Shown: piece after piece, positions 9,464 to 19,300 of the stretch
Position numbering within the stretch: position 1 is the first letter of the stretch
How the letters are laid out: every line of letters starts with the position of its first letter
Assembly (NCBI RefSeq): GCF_001476285.1
Contig: NZ_LDRU01000020.1
Span: 1 to 64,000 of the forward strand
Reading direction: 5' to 3'
DNA length: 64,000 nt
Origin: Microbacterium testaceum
GTDB lineage: Bacteria; Actinomycetota; Actinomycetes; Actinomycetales; Microbacteriaceae
Notes under the pieces: model-generated
Seen by the model: only the letters and a program-made list of their open reading frames with translations
What the model was told of the DNA's origin: nothing
Database searches by the model: none
Translations under genes and position numbers: made by a program

Positions 9464-10047
9464 TCGGCTCGCCGTTCGTCCTGCCCCCGGCACCGGAGCG
9501 CCTCGAGGTCGTGCGTGAGCGGGTGCGGTTGCGACCGGTCGTCGACGCCGATCTCGAGGCGATGGTGCGCTACCGCGGTGACGCGGATGTGTGCCGCTTC
9601 CTGCCCTTCGAGCCGCAGACGGCGGAAGACATCCGCGGACGCATAGGTCATCTCTTCGGGGGCACGAGCCTCGAGGGCGAACGCGGCGGGGTCGTCCTCG
9701 CCATCGAACACCTCGCCGACGGCACGGTCATCGGCGACCTCGTGATCTTCCACCTCGATCTACGCGCCGGGTCGGCCGAGATCGGCTGGGTCGTGAGCCC
9801 GGCGGCATCCGGTCAGGGCCTTGCGACCGAGGCCGTGCGCGCTCTGATCGACACGGCATTCGCGGTGTACGGGCTGCGTCGTCTGGTCGCCCGCATCGAC
9901 GCCGACAACGCCCGCTCTCTCGCCCTCGCGGAGCGGGTCGGGATGCGGCGCGAGGCACACCTCGTCGAGAACGAGTGGTTCAAGGGGCGGTGGAGCGACG
10001 AGGTCGACTTCGGCATCCTGTCACGCGAATGGGTGACGGGGGAGTGA
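9460..10047 (+). CDS. GNAT-family N-acetyltransferase (RimJ/RimL type)
   Basis: 195 residues, GTG start overlapping the upstream stop. The GNAT fold shows RLRPVVDADLEAM at the N-terminus, the acetyl-CoA loop IGWVVSPAASGQGLATEA in the middle and NARSLALAERVGMRREA near the end, the pattern of ribosomal-protein-acetyltransferase-like enzymes. The acceptor may be a protein N-terminus or a small amine; sequence does not say. It is probably co-expressed with the reductase before it. Confidence 0.87.
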   Translation: MIGSPFVLPPAPERLEVVRERVRLRPVVDADLEAMVRYRGDADVCRFLPFEPQTAEDIRGRIGHLFGGTSLEGERGGVVLAIEHLADGTVIGDLVIFHLDLRAGSAEIGWVVSPAASGQGLATEAVRALIDTAFAVYGLRRLVARIDADNARSLALAERVGMRREAHLVENEWFKGRWSDEVDFGILSREWVTGE

Positions 10048-10067
10048 ACGGCCTCGCGCCGGGCTGG

Positions 10068-10073
10068 TAGGAT
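10068..10073 (+). promoter_or_regulatory. -10 box of the leuA leader promoter
   Basis: TAGGAT ends 6 nt before the ATG of the leader peptide at 10080, so transcription probably starts at or next to that A and the leader is translated without a 5' UTR. The region 17 bp upstream (10045-10050, at the GNAT stop codon) is a poor -35 match. Confidence 0.55.
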
Positions 10074-10079
10074 CGCAGA

Positions 10080-10111
10080 ATGCGCTTCGGTGGTCTGCTT
10101 CTTCTTAGCTG

Positions 10112-10133
<22 letters not shown>
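10080..10133 (+). CDS. leuL: leuA leader peptide with a run of leucine codons
   Basis: A 17-codon ORF reading MRFGGLLLLSCRDESSI, ending in TAG at 10131-10133. Four consecutive leucine codons (CTG CTT CTT CTT, 10095-10106) include three CTT, a codon rarely used in this GC-rich sequence, so supply of charged leucyl-tRNA should set ribosome speed here. It precedes leuA by 84 bp. Its codons 11-14 form the left arm of a strong hairpin. Leucine-rich leader peptides ahead of leuA are known attenuation devices in bacteria, including actinobacteria. The peptide call is from sequence; the regulatory role is inference. Confidence 0.75.
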
Positions 10134-11978
<1,845 letters not shown>

Positions 11979-12001
11979 CGCCGAGCACGAGAGACACGGC
12001 C

Positions 12002-12790
12002 GTGGCCTACGCCCACGGACACCACGAGAGCGTGCTGCGTTCCCACGCGGTACGGACCGTCGCCGATTCGGCGGCCTACCTGGTGTCCTCGCTGTTCGCC
12101 GGCGCTCGCATCCTGGATGTGGGCGCCGGCCCCGGCACCATCACCGTCGACCTCGCCGACCGGGTCTTCCCGGGGCAGGTGGTCGGAGTGGATGCCGCCC
12201 CCGACGTCGTCGAGATCGCGCGCGCCGCGATCGCAGAGTGCACGAACGTCGAGTTCCGCGTCGACGACGCGTACGCGCTCGACGCCCCCGATGCCTCCTT
12301 CGACATCGTCCACGCGCACCAGACGCTCCAGCACCTGGCGCGCCCGGTGGACGCTCTACGGGAGTTCCGTCGTGTCGCCGGCCCCGAGGGCCTCGTGGCC
12401 GTGCGTGACGTGGATTACGGCGGGGTGATCTGGCATCCGGTGATCCCCGCTCTGGATGAGTGGCTCGAGATCTATCACGGCGTGCACCGAGGGGTGTCGG
12501 GGGAGCCCGACGCCGGTCGGCGCCTCAAAGCGTGGGCTCGCGAAGCCGGGTTCACCCGCATCGAGGCGAGCGCGAGCGTCTGGGTCTTCGACACCGCCGA
12601 GAAGCGCGCGTGGTGGGGCGGGATGTGGGCCGACCGCGTGCTCGCGTCGGCGTTCGCCGGGCACGCGCGCCGACTCGGCCTCGCCGACGACGCCCAGCTC
12701 CAGCGCATCTCCGACGCGTGGCGCGAGTGGGCCGCCCACCCCGACGGATGGATCCTCCTCCCGCACGGCGAGGTGCTCGCCCGGGCGTGA
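12002..12790 (+). CDS. Class I SAM-dependent methyltransferase (UbiE/Methyltransf_25 type)
   Basis: 262 residues from GTG 12002, 23 bp after leuA; the start is chosen because family members begin close to the AHGHHESVLRSH segment seen here. Motif I is LDVGAGPGTIT (about residues 39-49), followed by an acidic post-I strand (GVDAAPDVV) and the motif IV region IVHAHQTLQH. The product resembles small-molecule C- or O-methyltransferases. The substrate is unknown and no pathway neighbours are present. Confidence 0.8.
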   Translation: MAYAHGHHESVLRSHAVRTVADSAAYLVSSLFAGARILDVGAGPGTITVDLADRVFPGQVVGVDAAPDVVEIARAAIAECTNVEFRVDDAYALDAPDASFDIVHAHQTLQHLARPVDALREFRRVAGPEGLVAVRDVDYGGVIWHPVIPALDEWLEIYHGVHRGVSGEPDAGRRLKAWAREAGFTRIEASASVWVFDTAEKRAWWGGMWADRVLASAFAGHARRLGLADDAQLQRISDAWREWAAHPDGWILLPHGEVLARA

Positions 12791-12807
12791 GCGGGCGGGC
12801 GCCCTTG

Positions 12808-13521
12808 TCACCAGGCGACGGTCGCCCCGTGTCGGTCGAGATAGCGAAGTCCCGGCGTGCCGCGCTGCGCTTCGACCGTGTCGACGAGCGGCGGGACGGC
12901 TTCGTCGATTTCGAGACCGGCCCCCTCGCCGCCCATGTCGGTGCGAATCCACCCCGGGGCGAGGAGCAGCAGCGTCCGCCCCTCGGAAGCGCGACGTGCC
13001 GCGTAGCTGCGCATGAGCTGGTTCAGTGCCGCTTTCGAAGCGCGGTAGACCTCGAATCCACCCGTCGTGTTGTTGGTCACGCTTCCCTGTCCCGACGACA
13101 TGACGGCGATCGTGCCGCCCGGCGACACGCGGTCCGCCAGACGCTCGACGGTGCGCATGACACCGAGAGCGTTCGTCGTCATCGTGCGGACGAAGTCTTC
13201 GGTCGAGATGTCGGCCGCGGCCTCGTCGACCGGCGCGAGGGAGACACCGGCGACGACGAACAGGAGGTCGACGGTGCGCTCACCGAGCCGCGTCGCGAGC
13301 GCGTCGATCTGCGCCGGATCGTCGACGTCCACGCGTTCGATCTCGACCGTGTCCGGGTGATCGTGCCGCAGCGCCGAGAGGGCTGGAGCGCTCTCGCCGC
13401 GTGCTGTCGCGATGACTCGGGCTCCCCGCGCCGCGTACTGCCTCGCGATTGCGAGACCGAGGCCCCGCGACGCGCCGATGATCAGCACCGACGAGTGCCT
13501 CGACGTTTCCTTCGGATCCAT
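12808..13521 (-). CDS. Short-chain dehydrogenase/reductase
   Basis: 237 residues from the ATG at 13521, chosen over an in-frame GTG at 13533 because GGAGG (13526-13530) sits at ideal spacing before it. Classical SDR features: dinucleotide loop GASRGLGLAIA near the N-terminus, a SSGQG serine region and the catalytic YRASKAALN (Y-x3-K). It is an NAD(P)H-dependent oxidoreductase of unknown substrate. It is divergent from a tetR gene whose likely operator overlaps its translation start region, so it is the probable target of that repressor. Confidence 0.87.
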   Translation of the reverse strand: MDPKETSRHSSVLIIGASRGLGLAIARQYAARGARVIATARGESAPALSALRHDHPDTVEIERVDVDDPAQIDALATRLGERTVDLLFVVAGVSLAPVDEAAADISTEDFVRTMTTNALGVMRTVERLADRVSPGGTIAVMSSGQGSVTNNTTGGFEVYRASKAALNQLMRSYAARRASEGRTLLLLAPGWIRTDMGGEGAGLEIDEAVPPLVDTVEAQRGTPGLRYLDRHGATVAW

Positions 13522-13532
13522 GGCAACCTCCA

Positions 13533-13548
13533 CTCAACATGTGTTGAG
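13533..13548. promoter_or_regulatory. Inverted repeat, probable TetR operator
   Basis: CTCAACA-TG-TGTTGAG, 7-bp perfect arms with a 2-bp centre, 12 bp upstream of the SDR start and 42 bp upstream of tetR. The position between divergent genes and the size fit a TetR-family operator controlling both. Confidence 0.6.
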
Positions 13549-13577
13549 AGAAACGATACGCCTTCGCTCATCGCTTG

Positions 13578-13583
13578 TAGAGT
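13578..13583 (+). promoter_or_regulatory. Probable -10 box of the tetR gene (leaderless)
   Basis: TAGAGT ends 6 nt before the ATG at 13590. No Shine-Dalgarno precedes the start. The operator palindrome lies where the -35 region and upstream DNA would be. Confidence 0.4.
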
Positions 13584-13589
13584 GAAAGC

Positions 13590-14126
13590 ATGAAGTCCCC
13601 TGTTTCCCGGGCCGAACGTCGGGCGGCCACCGTCGACCGCATCCTGGACGCCGCGCGTCGTGAGTTCGGCGACCGGGGGAAGGACGGTGCGACGATACGA
13701 GCGATCGCCGGACGAGCGGGAGTCGACCCCTCTCTCGTGATGCAGCACTTCGGCAGCAAGCAGGAACTCTTCGAACTCGCCGTCACCCCGGTCGCCGAAC
13801 TCGACGGCGACGACGTCCCGGGGCACCTCGCCGACGTGCTCGACGTCCGTCTCCGCGAGCTTCCGCCCGCGACGCGAGCGCTGCTGCGATCGATGCTCAC
13901 CTCGCCCGATGCCGCGCGCGCGATGAGCGCCCACCTCCAGGGTCGGGCCGAACGACTCACCGCCGTCGCGGCCACGGATGACGCTCCGCTGCGCGCTGCG
14001 GTCCTGGTCGCGAGCATCCTCGGGGTCACGATCGCGCGGCACTTCCTCGACCTGCCGGAGATCCGTCTCGCCGATCCCGAGGACGTGGCTCGGATCCTGA
14101 GCACCATCCTCCCCACCGACGAGTAA
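13590..14126 (+). CDS. TetR-family transcriptional regulator
   Basis: 178 residues. An N-terminal helix-turn-helix (about residues 8-55, with ATIRAIAGRAGVDPSLVMQHFGSK) is followed by a helical ligand-binding domain of the type seen in TetR_C_17-like proteins. It is divergent from the SDR gene with a 16-bp palindrome between them, so it probably represses the SDR and itself and responds to an unidentified small molecule. MOSC gene follows on the same strand 15 bp later. Confidence 0.88.
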   Translation: MKSPVSRAERRAATVDRILDAARREFGDRGKDGATIRAIAGRAGVDPSLVMQHFGSKQELFELAVTPVAELDGDDVPGHLADVLDVRLRELPPATRALLRSMLTSPDAARAMSAHLQGRAERLTAVAATDDAPLRAAVLVASILGVTIARHFLDLPEIRLADPEDVARILSTILPTDE

Positions 14127-14141
14127 TGCGAGGATGAGGCC

Positions 14142-14927
14142 GTGCCCCACGTCGCCGCCCTCTACCGCTACCCCGTCAAAGGCTTCACCCCTGAGCGCCG
14201 TCCCCACCTGGTGATCCAGGACGACGGACGCGTCCAGGGCGACCGTGCTCTCGTGTTCCGCTTCGCCGATGCCACCGAGCCGGAGGACGCGACATTCCCG
14301 AAGAGCCGCGGGCTCGCGCTCATGACTTTCCCCACCCTCGCGCGGATCGCGCTCACCTACAACGACGAGAAACAGACGCTGCGCCTACGAGTCGACGACG
14401 TCGACATCGAGACCGACCTCGGTGAGCAGGGGCGTGCTCGGCTCGCGGATGCCGTCACGACCTACCTCCGCTCGACCTCCGACGCACGGCTCCTCGACGC
14501 CGAGGGCGTCCTGCCGCTCGGGCTCATCGGCGACGGTCGGACCGCGCGTTTCCAGGACCGCCCGCAGGGTTACATCTCCCTCCACGGGGAAGCATCTGTC
14601 GCAGAACTGGATGCCGCGGTGTCGGCGCCCGTCGACGATCGCCGCTTCCGATCCAACATCGTCGTGTCGGGCTCGCCGGCCTGGGCGGAATTGGGGTGGC
14701 AGGGACGGATCAGCATCGGCGAGGTCGTCTTCGACGTCCAGAAGCCGATCGAGCGCTGCGCCGCGATCACCGCCAACCCCGACTCCGGCGTACGGGACGC
14801 GCGGCTCCTCCGCGTGTTGACGACCGAGTTCGGGCAAGACGCCCCGACGCTCGGCATCCTGCTCCTCCCCGCGGAGGGCGGCGGAATCATCCGAGAAGGC
14901 GACGAGGTGCGCGTGGAGGCGCGCTGA
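14142..14927 (+). CDS. MOSC-domain protein (YcbX-like)
   Basis: 261 residues, GTG start. A MOSC_N beta-barrel segment opens the protein (VAALYRYPVKGF), and the MOSC domain follows with the conserved cysteine in PIERCAAI and the basic LLRVLTTEFG stretch. MOSC proteins bind or transfer sulfur to molybdenum cofactor, or act in reducing N-hydroxylated bases (YcbX, YiiM). No molybdoenzyme is encoded nearby, so the partner is unknown. It may be co-transcribed with tetR. Confidence 0.85.
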   Translation: MPHVAALYRYPVKGFTPERRPHLVIQDDGRVQGDRALVFRFADATEPEDATFPKSRGLALMTFPTLARIALTYNDEKQTLRLRVDDVDIETDLGEQGRARLADAVTTYLRSTSDARLLDAEGVLPLGLIGDGRTARFQDRPQGYISLHGEASVAELDAAVSAPVDDRRFRSNIVVSGSPAWAELGWQGRISIGEVVFDVQKPIERCAAITANPDSGVRDARLLRVLTTEFGQDAPTLGILLLPAEGGGIIREGDEVRVEAR

Positions 14928-14940
14928 CGAGGGTCGTGTT

Positions 14941-15654
14941 CTATCGAGGCGCGTCGTCGTCGGTCCGGATGATCGGGATGCCGGTCGTCTCGACCGCGAC
15001 CTTGCGGCGGTAGAGCTTTCGCTGCTCGGGGAGCGAGAGATCGAAGATCACGGCCAGGACGCGGACGATCGTGGTGACCATCAGGCCGACCACCGCCGCG
15101 ACGGGGAGGGGCACGCCGAACGCGGCCGCCGTCGCCACCACCGCGCATCCGCCACCCGCCGCGACCGCGTAGAGCGAGCCGACGTGCATGATGGCGACGG
15201 GCAGGCCCATGAGCACGTCGCGCAGGACGCTTCCGCCCACGGCCGCGAGCACGCCGACGAACACCGCCGGAACGGCCGGCAGCCCCAGGGCGAGCGCTTT
15301 ACTCGTGCCGAACACGCCGAACAGACCGATGACGACCGCGTCGAGCATGACGATCGCGCGGTTCAGTCTCTGGAACAGCCCCGACAGGAGCATCCCGACG
15401 AGGGCCGCAACGGTCGCGGTGATCAGGTACCAGTTGTTCTGCAGAGTGGCCGGGGTGAGGCCGAGCAGTAAGTCGCGGATGAGACCGCCGCCCATTCCGA
15501 GCAGGATGCCGATGATCGCGACGCCGAGGAGGTCGAGCCGTCGCTGGCCCTGGAATCCCGAGGCGAACAGAGCACCCTGCACTCCACCCAACGCGACCGC
15601 GGTGAGGTCGGCCCACAGCGGGATGATGAAGACGGGCGGGTTCACGGCATCCAT
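14941..15654 (-). CDS. TRIC-type trimeric cation channel family protein (UPF0126)
   Basis: 237 residues from the ATG at 15654; a longer frame to 15768 runs through a terminator hairpin and is rejected. Seven hydrophobic segments and two internal UPF0126 repeats, each with the glycine-rich GGxxRD motif (GGGLIRDLLLG and GGSVLRDVLMG), are the hallmark of prokaryotic TRIC channels, which conduct monovalent cations. A short basic cytoplasmic tail ends the protein. It is convergent with the MOSC gene and has 13 bp between stops. Confidence 0.85.
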   Translation of the reverse strand: MDAVNPPVFIIPLWADLTAVALGGVQGALFASGFQGQRRLDLLGVAIIGILLGMGGGLIRDLLLGLTPATLQNNWYLITATVAALVGMLLSGLFQRLNRAIVMLDAVVIGLFGVFGTSKALALGLPAVPAVFVGVLAAVGGSVLRDVLMGLPVAIMHVGSLYAVAAGGGCAVVATAAAFGVPLPVAAVVGLMVTTIVRVLAVIFDLSLPEQRKLYRRKVAVETTGIPIIRTDDDAPR

Positions 15655-15672
15655 TCTCCGCGACCCGACGAA

Positions 15673-15721
15673 AAGAACCGGCTCGCGGCCACCCGTGTCG
15701 TGGGGGCGCGAGCCGGTTCTT
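15673..15721 (-). terminator. Rho-independent terminator after the WXG100 gene
   Basis: Perfect 15-bp stem (15673-15687 with 15707-15721) and a 19-nt loop. Read on the minus strand the stem ends in CTTTT, giving a short U-run. It separates the WXG100 gene from the TRIC gene downstream. Confidence 0.8.
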
Positions 15722-15754
15722 ACGCGAGGCGTCTCGCGTCGCCGTGGGGGAGGC

Positions 15755-16036
15755 TCAGGAGCCGCCACCCGCCGAGAAGATGTTCTGCGAGATGGAGTTG
15801 AGCTGCGTGCGCAGCTCTTCGAGCTCCTGCTTGGCCTTGTCGAGCGCAGCCTTGGTCTCGGGCCAGGTGGAGCCGCGGAACTGGGCGGCGAGGGGGCCGT
15901 CCCAGACGTTCGGGTCCGACAGGATGCGGCCCTGGGCGTCGAGCTGCGAGATCTGGTCGGTGAAGCCCCCGTTCACGATCGACTGGATCTGCTGGATGGC
16001 CGACTTGGCCTGCTCGGTAGAAAGAACGCGCGACAT
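15755..16036 (-). CDS. WXG100-family (ESAT-6-like) protein
   Basis: 93 residues from the ATG at 16036, which follows AAGGGGAA; a second ATG at 16039 is equally placed. Two amphipathic helices flank the WxG turn (NVWDGPLAAQF, near residue 45), and the size is typical. Such proteins are exported by type VII (ESX) secretion or form helical-hairpin partners for larger T7SS effectors. It is divergent from the RHS toxin gene, whose own N-terminus looks like a WXG/LXG-type helical hairpin, suggesting it is the small partner of that effector. No secretion ATPase gene is visible here. It is a single-gene unit closed by its own terminator. Confidence 0.88.
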   Translation of the reverse strand: MSRVLSTEQAKSAIQQIQSIVNGGFTDQISQLDAQGRILSDPNVWDGPLAAQFRGSTWPETKAALDKAKQELEELRTQLNSISQNIFSAGGGS

Positions 16037-16257
16037 CATTTCCCCTTTTGCTTCGCGCGGCGCACCCACTGCACGCCGTTCATGACGACACGACGATAAA
16101 CAACCTCGCGGGAGGTGTCCAGGTGTTGACGAGCGGCGGCGGAGGCGGTTATTGGGACGGAACGGCGCCTCGATCTGGGTTTATGAGGGACGCATGAGAA
16201 CCTGCCACAAGACCCTGATGCTTCGACGAACCCGGGGCTAAGCTCTTGCGGTCGTGA

Positions 16258-16285
16258 GCGGTCGCCGCGTTCTCTAGGCGACCGC
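16258..16285 (+). promoter_or_regulatory. 5' UTR hairpin upstream of the RHS gene
   Basis: Perfect 9-bp stem GCGGTCGCC / GGCGACCGC with a 10-nt loop, starting about 14 nt after a likely -10 box (TAAGCT, 16239-16244). It ends 20 nt before the RHS ATG, just upstream of the ribosome site GTGGGGGG. It could stabilise the mRNA or tune translation of this very large toxin gene. Confidence 0.45.
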
Positions 16286-16305
16286 CGAACCAGTGGGGGG
16301 TTTCG

Positions 16306-19300
16306 ATGAGCGATGTCGATCTCGAGGTGTACGGGGCACCGGATCTGACCTACGACTTCGGTCTGGCGGACGCGGTGGGCTCCGCCGCGAACGCGGCGGC
16401 GGCCGCCGTGGAAGGCCAGACGGCGTCACGCGCGTCGTACGTCGCCACCGCGAAGGAGGACTTTCAGGGCGCCTTCAGCGAGCTCTTCGCGACCAACGCG
16501 ACGACCGCCGCGAGCGATGCCCGCGAGCTCGCGTCGCGGCTGCGGGACGTGTCGTCGTTCATCGGACGGTTGAGCGATGCGGCGCGCGAGGAGAACGCTC
16601 GCCGCAGGCGCGCACGCGAGTGGAAGGCCCGGGTCGAGGCGCGGCGGTCGAACTGGCTGGACGCGACGTGGGACGACATCTTCGGTGAAGAGCCGCCACC
16701 ACAGGGCGGCGAGATCGAACCGCCGGTCTTCAACGCTTCCGCGGTGCCGACCTCACCGCGGCAGACGCCGGCCTCCGGTGGGGGCGGCGGCGGCGGAACG
16801 TCCTCTGCCCGACCCGAGAACCTCCGGACCTTCGCCACGGGAAACTCCAACCTGGATGCGGAGCTCTCCGCTCACCCCGGACGAGTGTCGTCGGCTGCGA
16901 GCCAGTTCATGGCGACGTGCGATTTCGGGGGGATCGACGTCAGCCCGGTCGTCGCGGGGTTCCGCGCCTGGCTCGACGCGAATGCGAATGACACGGCGTG
17001 GGCGAACACGATCGCGCAGGCGTTCGAGGACGCCGGGACGAACGGGGGGATCGGGACGGTGTCGGATGCCGCGTTGGCGGCGTCGCTGGCGGCGGCGGGG
17101 GTGTCCGCGACCCGGCAGGACCTGGTCATCGACCCCCCGACGGCGTGGGGTGGGGCCCCGACGACGGGGTTCGTGAACGACCCGGTGAACTCCGCCACGG
17201 GCAATTTCCTCGAGCCGGAGAACGATCTGCCGTTCCCCGCGGCGACGGCACTGCTGTCGCTGACCCGCATGTACAACTCCCTCAACGACGGGGCCGGGGT
17301 GTTCGGCGTCGGGTGGTCCTCGATCCTCGACACCACCCTGCTGCTCGGTGAGGACGACGCCCGGTTCGTGATGGCGGACGGGCGGCAGATCGTCTTCGGC
17401 CGGGACGGGCGCGACTGGGCCCGGGGGACCGGGGAGAACTACTGGCTCAACCGCGCCAGCGCGGAAGACCTCGCCGCGCGCGGGTTGGCCCTGTCCGAGG
17501 GCCTGCTCGTGACGGACAACGCCGGGGCGTGGTGGGCGTTCACCACCGGCGGCGACTGGGTCGGCGCCGGCGCCGGGGCAGGGAACGTCGTCACCGTCCA
17601 CCGGGATGCCGCCGGCGCGATCGTCGCCCTGGAGCACTCCCGCAACCGCCGCATCGACGTCGACTACGTCGACGGGCTGGTGGCATCCGTCACCTCCTCC
17701 GACGGGCGCCGCGTCGAATACCTCTACGACGACGACCACCGCCTCACCGCGGTCACCGGCCCCGCCGGGACGCGCACGTACCGGTGGAACGACGACGACC
17801 TCATCGACCAGGTGGTCTCGGCTGCCGGGGTGATCGAGTGCACGAACGTGTACGACACGCAGCGGCGCGTGCGGGAGCAGACCACGGAGTTCGGGCGTCA
17901 CACCCGCTTCACCTACCTCTCCGGCCGGGTCACCGAAGTCGCCGACGCCGACGGGTCGAACGCGAACACGTGGATCGCCGACCGCAAGGGCCGCCTCGTC
18001 GGCATCATCGACACCGACGGCAACCGCCAGTCGATGGCCTACGACCCCACCGGCAACCTCGTCTCCGTCACCGACCGCGAAGGCCGCATCACCGTCCACG
18101 CCTACGACACCCGCGGACGCAAGACCCGCACCGTCACCCCCGACGGCGCCGACATCACCTACGGCTACGACGACCACGACCGCGTCACCACCGTCGTCAC
18201 CGCCGACGGCGGCATCGTCACCTACGACTACCCCACCGACCACGAACGAAACCCCTCCCGCATCACCGACCCCGCCGGCGGCGTCACCGAACTCGACTGG
18301 GCCGACGGGCTTCTCCGTCGGGTGCAGGACCCCGAGGGTGTCGTCGTCCGCTTCGACTACGACGCGCACGGGGAACTGGTCGCGACGCGCAACGCTGACG
18401 GCGCGGTGGCGCGTCTGGTGCGCGACGCGACCGGTCGGGTCACCCAGGCGATCACCCCGCTCGGGGCTGCGACCCGGTACGTGTACGACGGCGCCGGCGC
18501 CCTGACATCCCGCGAAGATCCCGACGGTGCGATCTGGCGATACGAACACGGCCCCGGCGGCGTCGTCACCGCGATCATCGACCCGCTCGGCGCCCGCACC
18601 GAGCTGGAGTACGGTCCGCACGGACAACTCACCCGCACCACCGACCCCCTCGGCCGGGTGATCGACCGGGCCTTCGACTCCTTCGGCAACGTCACCGCGG
18701 TCACCCTTCCCGACGGGGCCGCGTGGGGCTTCACCCACGACGCCCTCTCGCGCCTGCGGGAGATCACCGACCCCGCAGGCGGGGTCTGGACCCGCGAGTA
18801 CGACGCCGTCGGGGAGCTGGCGCGGACGACGGATCCGACCGGTGTGTCGGCCGAGGCGTCCCGGACCGACACCACCCGCACGATCCACACCGCGTTCGAA
18901 GAGACCTCGGTCCGCTACGACTCGTTCGGTCGTCCGGAGAAGATCCAGGATGCCGCCGGTGATGCGTCGCTCATCACCTACGACCCGTGTGGTCGTCCCG
19001 TGGAGGTGCTGAACGCGGATGGCGGGCTGACCCGCCTCGAACGCGACCGAGCGGGCCGTGTCACCGCCATCACCACCCCTGCCGGGCGAACGACCCGCTA
19101 CGAGTATGACGCGTGCGGTCGTCCCGTCGCGGCGATCGATGCCCTGGGTGCGCGGACCACGTTGGAGTATGACGCGGACTCTCGCGTGATCGCCCGGGTG
19201 CTTCCCACGGGGGAGCGTGCTGAGATCGAATTCGACGTAGCCGGTCGGGTGGTGCGCGAGCGAGTTCCGGGGGCCGGGTTTGCGCGTTTCGGTTACGACA

